DNA of 34,843 nt, from assembly GCA_022539475.1 (NCBI GenBank), contig VCMS01000515.1:1-34843 (forward strand). The letters run 5' to 3'. Below are positions 11,097-19,600 of the stretch, one piece after another; positions within the stretch are counted from its first letter, which is position 1; every line of letters begins with the position of its first letter. The notes beneath the pieces are model-generated. The model worked only from the letters and a program-made list of their open reading frames with translations, was not told the origin of the DNA and ran no database searches. The translations under genes and the position numbers were made by a program. This DNA is from Gracilaria domingensis (taxonomy: Eukaryota > Rhodophyta > Florideophyceae > Gracilariales > Gracilariaceae).

Positions 11097-11414
11097 GGCC
11101 TATCCGTAAGGAAGCTCTGCGCCTCAGTGCAAATCAACCCAAATTTGACTTGTATGCGAACTAGGTCGCGAAGCACGAGCTGAAAGCTGAAGATACATGC
11201 GTACAACGGCAATGTTCACTTCAATGAAGTTCATCTCCCAAATGAGTCGGCGAGATGTCGGCTGAGATGCCAACGTGTGGTGATTGTGTGAGGAAAGCCC
11301 TGACGCCACCTTACTTGTTATGAATTGATTGCCGCAAATCAATTTATTGAATTTGGGACTTCTACTTAGGCTAGAATTTGGATTTGCTGGAATTATTGTG
11401 GTGGAAATAATGGT
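11097..11414. other. Upstream region of the methyltransferase gene
   Basis: About 320 bp between the methyltransferase ATG and the putative copia LTR. I see no clear TATA box or oomycete-type initiator on the minus strand. CAAATTTGGG-like sequence lies some 50-60 bp upstream of the ATG but is too weak to call. The small frame at 11124-11342 shows no motif. Confidence 0.4.
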
Positions 11415-12261
11415 TGTTATATCTACAATGAGTATTGTTAATAAGTAGAAGTTTATTGTAGTTACTGCTAATGTTTATCTACACTACAGTGCTTCTACTA
11501 TAGTTCTTAGAGCATTATATAAACTGTTCTTGTCGCCGGCCTTTGCGCTCTCTCTCTTCCCGCTTCAAGTGCAAAGCGGGATCGAGTGCCTCAAAGAGCC
11601 TCCCCCGACAAGACACTCTTTCCTGAAACAATACCAGAACTCAGTTGTCCGTAGACTTCTGAGTGCATCTGAAAATTGTTCAAAAATCTGAAAGTCCAAA
11701 ATAAGTCCAAAATCTGAAAATAATCAGTAAGTTTTAAACATTTGACAACAAAACTTTCAGAAAAAACTTTCCAGATTGCTACAATTTGGTAGCATCGCTT
11801 TACAATACTAACATTTTTACAGTGACTAAATCTGCTGACAGTAAAACTGGAAAACAGTCCGACGTGGACAAAGTTGAACACGTGGACACCAAGGACAAGA
11901 AGACGGGCAATAACGACGCACTAAGTGGAACACGTCATCCGTCGAATTCAACCAATAAAGAGCCGAATTTGTCGACTAATCAAATTTCACTACGTGACCA
12001 GAACGACACCAATAACACGTTGCCAAGTGGAGAGCAAGTTCCTGTTATTCAGACTGTTTCCGCACATTCTTCTTCATCCAATCAGAAATCGACAGTTGTC
12101 GGCTGTAAGCCTTCCGTGTCCACGTTCCTACGTGGCGGGACGCTCAAGCAGGTTTTTAAGAAATTGCCACGTCCAATCAGAGCACCGCTGTTAACGAGAA
12201 TCAGAGCGGTTACTTACGGACTGACGAGGATACTTACGCTCCGCTGACAACGCGTCACCTT
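11415..12261 (+). mobile_element. 5' end of a putative Ty1/copia-type element (LTR, PBS, leader), truncated
   Basis: The segment 11415-11783 begins TGTTATA and ends GCTACA, has a TATA box (11516-11523), and is followed 3 nt later by TGGTAGCATCGC (11787-11798). TGGTAGC... is the kind of PBS that pairs with eukaryotic initiator tRNA-Met ending GCTACCA, the usual primer of Ty1/copia elements. The rest up to 12261 would be leader or early gag; its one long open frame (11786-12247) has no ATG. The element is cut at 12262 by the LTR of the next retrotransposon, and I do not find its continuation in the window. The 5' limit of the LTR is approximate. Confidence 0.45.
11516..11523 (+). promoter_or_regulatory. 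TATA box (TATATAAA) in the putative copia LTR
   Basis: A textbook TATATAAA followed by a GC-rich stretch and a 7-bp hairpin (CCCGCTT...AAGCGGG, about 11559-11581). It fits an LTR U3/R boundary with transcription to the right. Confidence 0.5.
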
Positions 12262-13120
12262 TGTGGTGCAAAACCCTCGACGGGAAAACAACAAGCCGCG
12301 TCGCGAACGAGCACCTCAGGGTGTTCAGGCCCTGCTCCCTGTGAAGGGCAGTCGAGCGGCAGAAACCCTCCGATAGGGCCAACACGAGCCGGGTGTAAAT
12401 CCGGGTGGCCCCGATCTGGGCGTGCAGTCGGAGGTAGAAGGGGTAGAATCGGCGTAGGTATCCGGATGGTTCCGGCGAGCCACAGCGAGTGGGGGTATCC
12501 AGCCCAACGGTATGGGACGACAAAAGATCAACAAACGAGCCGCACTGCGGAGCACTGACTCGCGATAAGCGGGAAAACTCCCGAGACAAATAAAACAAAC
12601 CTACAATGTAGGGCAGAGTAGCGAAAGCCGTAAGACGGAAATGAAAACAATAAAATAGATACGGAAAGTGCCGTGACGACGGATTAGTACTCCTCAGGGA
12701 CGGAGGTTGGTTGATCAGCCCGGAATTGCGGCGGTATTCCCCAGGATGGGGCTGGTGACCGTGCGCAAGCGGCAAGAAGATCAGAGCCCAAAGGCCTCGT
12801 TGAGGTTTACTTCCCGTACAGTGGCGGCAAGTGCCGCCACTTATATACGGCACTTGAAAATATCAATTAAAATATCTAACTATCCGGCGCTGCCGGCCAA
12901 TACACTACAGGTGTGCAACCGTGGCAGGCTTGCCACGGCGCACCCGCTATCGGGCCAACTTGGCACACGTGTGCAGAAATACTACCCTTCCTAGGCATAA
13001 CCCAAAATAGGGCACTACCCCAGTAGCCTCTCATAACCTGAGGTGTCGAAGCCGATGACGGATCAACAAACTATGAAAAACACCTCGGTGCATCCCCACA
13101 AAAGGGCGTTTTGCTCTACA
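12262..13120 (-). repeat. 3' LTR of element 2 (LTR A)
   Basis: On the + strand it starts TGTGGTGCAAAA and ends TTTTGCTCTACA. Sense-strand landmarks are the TATATAA at 12841-12847, a perfect stem-loop GTGGCGGC-4 nt-GCCGCCAC at 12821-12840, the palindrome GCACACGTGTGC at 12963-12974, and hairpin CCGTGGCA-4-TGCCACGG at 12919-12938. Compared with LTRs B and C it has about ten private changes, several of them single-base insertions, which partly look like sequence errors. Confidence 0.9.
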
Positions 13121-13134
13121 TCTCCCCTTCTCAG
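13121..13134 (-). other. Polypurine tract (PPT) at the 3' LTR of element 2
   Basis: Directly inside the LTR edge the sense strand reads CTGAGAAGGGGAGA and then the LTR start TGTAGAGC. This is the expected plus-strand primer for element cDNA synthesis. The run has one G fewer than the equivalent tract of element 3 and the internal copies. Confidence 0.85.
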
Positions 13135-13172
13135 GCTGAGACACCGACTCCGTCGGCTCGATACGCCTCGCG

Positions 13173-15000
13173 ATGGAGGTATATAAGGAAGTCTCCCAAG
13201 ACGGGTCTGCCGAGAACTGTTCGGAGCCACCAACACCTCCGGTGTCAGTAGCGAACCTCGTCATCTCGAGCCCTCCCGCGATGTCCCAACGCACCGAACG
13301 GCCCTCCGTCCTCGACGGCACGCATGCAAGTATCGAAACCCGCCGTTCCGGTTCTGTTCCTCTCCCGCAGNNNNNNNNNNNNNNNNNNNNNNNNNNNNNN
13401 NACCGGACAAGATCACGCCTCCAGCTCAGGCTGGTCCGCGCCCCGTGTGGGTATTGAGGTTCAACGCCGAGAATGCCAGCTACGCATAGGTGGAGTGGCT
13501 ACCGCAGGCGCGTTTACGCATCGGGATCCCCACACCGGGCACAGTTTCCCCTTTTTGCCGCAGGCCCCTGTTTGACGCCGAAGCCGATTCTGGGATACAG
13601 ATGCGTTTCGTCGACTCGTACGCTGTCCGACGGCTCAACTCCTGGTGGGCTTCCTGCTGGCGTTACCGTATCATGGGACTGGATCGCCCAGCGTTTTGCC
13701 GTTATACAGCAGCGCTGTTTGTAGGTCGAAACGAGACGAGACAATTCCGCTCGCAATGAGATGGCCCGCATTGGGGTACGCGCGACACTTCCGAGCTCCG
13801 AACGAACATCCGGTGCCGGCACAGTACCAGTACGATGTGGCACGTTACCGAACTTTCGGCGAGGTCGGCTACGGCGACCATCTAGCCAACGCGTTGGACG
13901 AAATTGACCGATATTCGGATACCGTTCAGCCGCAGCAGGAGTTGATCCTGTGGGCGCGGCCGATCCTTCGCGCCGAGTTCCGGTTCCTTCGCCGTCCTGG
14001 ACGGTCTCAATTTCATGAAGGCCTCCGCTTCGAGAGGAAATGGCGTTCCCGCTTCGGGGTACTGGTGCCGTACCAGTGCACGGAGGTGGAACGCATTGCG
14101 CGTCACTCCCATACTGGGCGATACCTGCCGCTGCCGTCATTCTGGCCTGCGGTCGAAGTCCCACGAGGGTGTCACGTAGAGCTACCGCCCTGCCTAACTT
14201 ACATAGGCTCGTACTTCATGAACGATCCGCCTCGCGGCCTGTGGAGCATCCTGGCAACAGAATGGACCGTCCGCGTTGCGGCTTTCCTCCTCATCGAGGC
14301 ATATGATTCGTACCGAGTTTGGTTCATCCCGGAACTCATCCGGCAAGCGATCCGAGCGTTGGATCTCTCCGAAGTGCTCGGCTCGGTCCGCAATGCGCGC
14401 GAAGCCACCGCGTTGGTGGACGTCATTGACCAGATTGACTGGAATGAGGTGCCTGCTAGTCAGGTTTCCGACGGAGTCCGCCGGCAGTCGGACCGTTCTC
14501 CCGGACGGAACGTCAACGCCGGCGACTTCGTATACTTTGACCCGTGGATTTGGGAGGTAATTGGCCCCGCTGAGGCGGCTGGTCGCCGCCGAGAGGAGCG
14601 ATATATCCCGGAAGGGCACCCGCGTGGGTTCGTATACGTCGACGATGACGGTGATGACCCTGCAGAGGGAGGAAGTCCCATGGATGAGGGGAGCCCAGTG
14701 GGGGTTGCCTCGGAGCCCGACACTACGGGAGATGACGACGAAGTCGTGATCGTTGACCCACCCGCTGTAGCGGCTCCCGCTCCGACCGGCCCGTGGGCTC
14801 AGGATGTAGCATCCGCCGTGGGCGGCAGTTCTTCTCTCACTCCGCGAGCGGCGGTCATTCGCGACTTCCTTCGAGGCGTGGGAGTGGCCGTTCCCGATAC
14901 GGTGACCGACGAGTCGGAGTTGCAAGCAATAGCGGCACAGCGCTTCTCCGGGGCTCCCGGTAGTGGGGGCACCCCAGGTGCTGGGCCGTCCGGCGCGTAA
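13173..15000 (+). pseudogene. Antisense open reading frame of element 2, disrupted copy
   Basis: This is the counterpart of the intact 599-aa frame at 26510-28309, running against the element's own genes. It starts at the same ATG (13173) and ends at the same stop (15000). From about 13770 to the end it is essentially identical to the intact copy. Between about 13280 and 13770 it carries more than a dozen single-base indels plus a run of 31 N, so the frame is broken; only the C-terminal ~400 codons are cleanly open. The density of errors next to an N run suggests poor sequence quality rather than natural decay. For protein features see the intact copy. Confidence 0.6.
13371..13401. other. Run of 31 N (sequence gap)
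   Basis: The homologous stretch in element 3 is only about 28-29 bp long, so the gap size is close to real. The sequence for several hundred bases on its right is full of indels relative to element 3. Confidence 0.95.
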
Positions 15001-15127
15001 TTCCCCGGCTCGCGATCCCCTACGGGCTACGGTAGTCCGCGATAGACCCCGATGATGAGGGGCGACTCAATAGTTAGAGGTAAACTTCTCCAGCCGTGCT
15101 GGCTTGGCTCAAACTCTTCGTCTTGCT

Positions 15128-15141
15128 CTCCCCCTTCTCAG
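15128..15141 (-). other. Internal PPT-like motif, copy A (element 2)
   Basis: The sense strand reads CTGAGAAGGGGGAG, identical over 14 nt to the PPT of element 3 (26458-26471). It lies 2.0 kb inside the real PPT, so the two copies bracket the antisense frame. The next sense bases, AGCAAGACG, resemble the LTR start AGCAAAACG. Confidence 0.6.
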
Positions 15142-15247
15142 TGGGCAATACCTCGTTTGAGGCTGTTGCGAATGGCCCACAAGAGAGGGGTAACTTTTCC
15201 GCACAAGCGGCTGTAGCGATAAAACTTCTTAGTCTTCCTTCCAGTTC

Positions 15248-15298
15248 CTGGCTTCTTCTCCTTCTTCTTAGGCTTCTTTCTTCTTTATCTTCTTCTCC
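15248..15298 (-). other. Purine-rich tract (sense strand), about 50 nt
   Basis: On the minus strand this is an almost uninterrupted A/G run built of GAAGAA-type units. It translates to Lys/Arg/Glu-rich sequence in several frames, so the small frame at 15074-15328 is not convincing. It sits in the non-coding spacer between the chromodomain frame and the antisense frame. Confidence 0.6.
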
Positions 15299-15312
15299 AC
15301 TGTAAGTGGCTT

Positions 15313-15484
15313 CCGCATTTCGCGGCATGTTTGTTCAGCAAAAAGCTGTCCGCTTAGAGCGGCCTGGTCCGCCTGAGGCGGCTAAGTGATCTCGAGTTAA
15401 CTTCAAGTTGCATCCGCTTGACGCGGCATATTCTTGCGTAATGCAATACTGTCCGCATGAGGCGGCATATTCCGTCTGGGACGG
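15313..15484. repeat. Cluster of six CCGC-N5-GCGG mini-hairpins (element 2)
   Basis: Six 13-nt units with a 4-bp stem and 5-nt loop stand at 15313, 15350, 15369, 15414, 15453 and 15472. Five have CCGC/GCGG stems; the sixth has CCGT/ACGG, a paired change that keeps the stem. Loops differ (ATTTC, TTAGA, CTGAG, TTGAC, ATGAG, CTGGG). Start-to-start distances are 37, 19, 45, 39 and 19. The cluster lies just past the stop of the chromodomain frame and between two converging reading frames, so a role in RNA 3'-end formation, stability or packaging is possible but unproven. Confidence 0.75.
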
Positions 15485-15509
15485 CTGTGCTCAATAGAGA
15501 CGTGGGTGG

Positions 15510-16664
15510 TCAACCCACTTGGGCCTTGTCCAGCGTAGCCGGTATCGGTGTCCGTGTGCGACGGTGGTACTGCAAGACCTTCGAGCGAGGCAAGTGCTCA
15601 ATGGGCTCGTGCGTATCCTCTGAAGAGGCGTAGCCGTACCAACGGACTCGATACAGTAGTTCCCCGTCAGGGGCGTAGCCGTGACTTATCAGACGGTCAA
15701 TGACATACTCCTCATCGAGGACCTTCCGCGCAGGATGCGGCTTTGTCGATGTATCCTCTCTCGAGGTGTCGTTGTTACCTCTCCCGTCGTGGGCTTCATT
15801 GGTTACTTTCGGCTTCCGTCCTGACGGCAAGACATCCTGTACGCCAGGCGAGAGCCATTTTGACCATGGTGTTTCCATGTCATTCCGGCTTCCAGAGTTC
15901 TGGCTTTCCTTCCCGTATTGTCGGGCTGTTACCGAGCTTCGGTGTTCTCGAATAGCGAGCTTCCGGCGTTCCGGCAAGATCTCCCGAAGTGAGGGTGAAC
16001 GGTCCGCAATGCGGTGTGCCAGCGAGTGGTGCCGTGGCACGTGCCGAGGCGACGCCTTGCCAAGCATTGCTGGCGGTGGGGCCTGCGCCGTTGCACGGCT
16101 GTGCGTTGCCGATTCAAATTCGGAATTTCCGTTTCCGGCGGCCGCAAGCCTTACAGCGGGCACGTGCCCGGCTCGTGTGTTGTCACCCTCCACTGGAGGC
16201 GGATCGCCGGCGAAGCCAGACACTTGGCGCAGCGTGCGCGCGTGTGCAGCGTTGGGCTGCTGCCCACCTACTGTGGCATGTCGGCCTGCTGTTGCGGCGG
16301 TTGCCTCCGTGTTTTCAACGGCTTCATTACTCGATGCTTCAATAAAATCTCCCGAAATCGGGTCTGCCGTAACAACACGGTCTTTCTGGACAGGCTTCTT
16401 TTCCGGTCTTCCGGCTTCTTTTGACGCGAGTGCGCTGCCGCTGCCGGGCTCCGACTGCGGCGGGCATGTACTTTCCGCATTCGACGTGGCTGCTGCGGTG
16501 GTTACCACCCTCTTTTCCGGCGTACCGGTCTCACGCTGCACAGCTGGGGCAGGCTCTTGTCCTTCCGTCTGTGACGGCCGTACAGTGCTATCCGCGGGCG
16601 AAGCGGCGACTTCTGCAGCAGCTACATCCTGGTGTTCTTCCGGTTCTCCGGCTTCGTGCTCCAC
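15510..16664 (-). CDS. Chromodomain reading frame 3' of pol (element 2)
   Basis: A 384-codon frame overlapping the end of pol in the -1 frame. Residues 1-300 are low-complexity (Ala, Glu, Pro, Thr, Ser). Residues about 319-368 form a chromodomain: EYVIDRLI, then ELLYRVRWYGY, then DTHEPIEHL. Tyr, Trp and Tyr stand where the aromatic cage for methyl-lysine is expected, so binding to methylated histone H3 is plausible, guiding integration to heterochromatin as known for chromoviruses. The frame opens at GTG, and the first ATG is only at residue 200. Upstream the frame stays open to about 16757, some 135 nt inside pol. It is therefore probably made as a Pol extension by -1 frameshifting, or by splicing, though I see no canonical slippery heptamer. 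A fixed frameshift mutation is the alternative. Confidence 0.7.
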   Translation of the reverse strand: MEHEAGEPEEHQDVAAAEVAASPADSTVRPSQTEGQEPAPAVQRETGTPEKRVVTTAAATSNAESTCPPQSEPGSGSALASKEAGRPEKKPVQKDRVVTADPISGDFIEASSNEAVENTEATAATAGRHATVGGQQPNAAHARTLRQVSGFAGDPPPVEGDNTRAGHVPAVRLAAAGNGNSEFESATHSRATAQAPPPAMLGKASPRHVPRHHSLAHRIADRSPSLREILPERRKLAIREHRSSVTARQYGKESQNSGSRNDMETPWSKWLSPGVQDVLPSGRKPKVTNEAHDGRGNNDTSREDTSTKPHPARKVLDEEYVIDRLISHGYAPDGELLYRVRWYGYASSEDTHEPIEHLPRSKVLQYHRRTRTPIPATLDKAQVG

Positions 16665-19600
16665 CGAAGTGGTGCGTTCCTCTTTAGGCTTCCGCGATAA
16701 CTGCGCGTTTCTCGCTCTTTCCGAATCTTCGGCTGTACGTCGCGCGTCCGCGTGCTTTCACCACGACTTGCGTGCGGCCCGGAGGCCTGCAAAGGCACTT
16801 CCGTCGACGACGGCGACAACGAAATCGAGCGACTTACCTCCTCCTCCCCCTTCTCAGTTGGAGCGTCGGGGGTGGTGGTGAGTATCCCCTGAGGGGCCAG
16901 TATCCGCGTGTGGACATGTGCGGCGTTCGAGACTGGCGGGTTAGCTTCCGGCTTTGCCGGCAAATCAGCAAGTCCGCGGCTAGGATGCGGCAGGACTGAC
17001 AACGAAGCGCGCTCTCCCGCTGTCGCGGCTTGGTCCACAGTAGGCGTAGCGCTGTCCGGCGTTTCCGGTTGCTTTTCCTGACGAACAGGCTGTGGCGCAG
17101 GCGTTACGCGATCGCGCGAAAAACGCTCGTGTTCACCCTCAATATCGAGGACAACCGTTGTATCGGTGATAGAAATAACCCTGTAGGGGCCGTCCGCGAT
17201 AGGAGAGAGCTTATGCCTCTTCTCCTTTTCCGGGTTATAGTATTCCTTCCGTAGGAAGGCGTAGTTACCTTCCCTGATCTGAGGGGCATCCCTGCGCATT
17301 CGTGCGTCGAAATTCCGCTTGTACGCGGCTTGTGCCTTATCGATGTTTTGCCTAACTGTAGGAATGATGTTCTTAAGCCAGGCCTTCCAGGCGTCCCTGT
17401 GTAGACGAGGCGAGGGGAACTTATCCAAAGTTGGCTGTGGCTCGATAGCCACCGAAGGTGGAACGCGTGATAGCACAAGCTCGAACGGCGAGATCTGAGT
17501 AGTGCGATGAACCTGCGTATTGTAGGCATATGTCACCGCATCGGTGTATTGATCCCACTCCGACGGATGTTCGGCAACGAATGTCCGTAATGCATTGAGC
17601 ATTGTGCGGTTAAAACGTTCAACCTGCCCATTACTCTGGGGGTGGTATGTTGTCGTAAACCAGTTTTGGATCCGCAAGATGCGGCAAACGTCCTGAAAGA
17701 ACTTAGCCGTAAACTGCGGTCCATTGTCCGATAACAGGTCAATCGGCGGTCCGTAGACAAAAACCCAGTGTGTAACGAAAGCTTGGGCGACCGCACTGGC
17801 GGTAACCTTCGTCAAAGGCACAGTCCGTACCAGTTTAGAAAAACGGTCGGTGATCACAAGTAGAAACCGGTTTCCCCGGCGAGTGCGGATAAACTCGCCG
17901 AGCAAGTCAATTGCCACGAATTCAAGTGGAGCCCTGGCAGGGAAGAGTACCAACTTCTTGGAGTACTTCCGCAGTTTGACGCGGTTCTTCGCGCAGTCAG
18001 AACATCCACGAACAGTGGCATACGCGTCGAAAGCCATTGCTGGCCAGTAAAAGTCCTTCCGTAAGGTGTAGTACAACTTCCTGCCACCAGGGTGGGCTGA
18101 CAACTTCGCGTAGTGCGACAAATGCAGTACTCGTGACTGAAGTGAGTGCGGAACCACAATCTGTGGCCTGTTTCCGACGGTTCGGATTAGAAATCCTTGG
18201 TCGTTCTCGACGAAAGGCAACTGTGCTCCACCGTTTAGGCGACTACGAATCTCCGTACAAAAACGGTCGGTGTGCTGCTCCCGGATGAGTTCCTCCGGCT
18301 TGATCGGTACGAAAGAGCCCGGTTCGGGTTGCGTGTCAGACACGGCTAAAACAGCATCGTAGATGTCCCATCCTTCCGATTCTTCATCGGCATCGCTCGA
18401 GCCGTCTTCCACGAGGAAGCACGGTATCTCCAGATCATCGACTGGCGCAGCTTCAGCCGCTGTTTCCAAGCGGGACAGTGCATCAGCCTGAGTGTTCAGG
18501 AGTCCTTTCTTGTAACGGATTTCGAAGTCGAATTCCGACAAGCGAAGTCTCCACCGCATCAAGCGGCCAGATGGCTCTGCTATAGAGAGTAGCCAGCGTA
18601 ATGCCGAATGATCGGTATGGACAATGAAGCGGGTCCCCATAAGATAGGGCCGCAGTGTCTGTAACGCCCAGACAACTGCCAAGCACTCCTTCTCGGATAC
18701 CGAGTAATTCCTCTCGTGAACGTTGAGGCTCCTTGACCAATACCCAATTGGCAATCGCTCGCCATCATTGGTGGTCTGGAATAGGGCACAGCCGACTTGG
18801 TAGTCGCTCGCATCCGTATCTACTGCATATGGCAAACCAGCCCTAGGCAGGGATAAAACAGGTGGCGATGTCACCGCGTCCACGAGCGACGAGAAAGCCG
18901 CGACCTTGCGGTTGTCGAATTCTTCCAGATCGACTGGCTGGCCTTTGCGAAGAAGCTCGTTCAGAGGTGCAGCGATATCCGCAAAGTTCGGAATGAAGCG
19001 GCGATACACATTGCACAAGCCGAGAAAAGATCGGAGTTCCGTCTGCGTCCTCGGATGCTTAGCCTCTTTGAGGGATTTCACGCGTACTTCGTCAATCGAA
19101 AGCCGTCCCGGACGGATAACATGGCCGAGATACCTGACGGTTTCGGTAAAGAACTCACACTTCTTGAGCTTGAGCGTAATGCCTGCATCGCGTAGGACTC
19201 GCATCACATCCCGTACGTGGGTCAAGTGCTCATCCAGGTTGCTGGAGTAGACAATGATGTCATCCAGGTATACCAGGCAAGTCTTCCACTTAAAGCGGGC
19301 TAGCAAAATATCCACAGCTCGTTGAAAAGTGGCTGGCGCGTTCGTTAACCCAAAGGGCATCCGATTGAATCGGTACAATCCTTCATGACAAACGAAGGCT
19401 GTCTTGTCACGATCCTCAGCCCTCACGGGAACTTGCCAATAGCCCCAATTCGCGTCTAGGGTTGTGAACACTTTCTCGTCGCCCAATGAATCGATGCATT
19501 CATCCATTCGTGGGATAGGATACACATCCTTGACCGTAGCCGCGTTTAGCTTGCGGTAATCGATGCAAAATCGCCAAGACCCATCAGCTTTGGGCGCGAG

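Noticed and set aside
11786..12247. 153-codon + strand frame after the putative copia PBS
   Set aside because: Starts at TTG inside the PBS and has no ATG; no gag motif visible. Called leader instead of a gene.
15074..15328. 84-codon minus-strand frame rich in Arg/Glu/Lys
   Set aside because: Generated by a GAAGAA-type purine tract; differs between the twins by frame-changing bases, so not a conserved protein.
15313..15484. CRISPR-like array
   Set aside because: The units are 13-nt hairpins with variable loops and irregular 19-45 bp spacing in a eukaryotic retroelement; no long identical repeats and no cas genes.
15700..16881. 393-codon + strand frame opposite the chromodomain frame (also 29010-30191)
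   Set aside because: It is the complement of the chromodomain and pol-tail frames in GC-rich, low-complexity sequence; its protein is Ser/Ala/Cys-rich without motifs, and the minus strand has the recognisable chromodomain.
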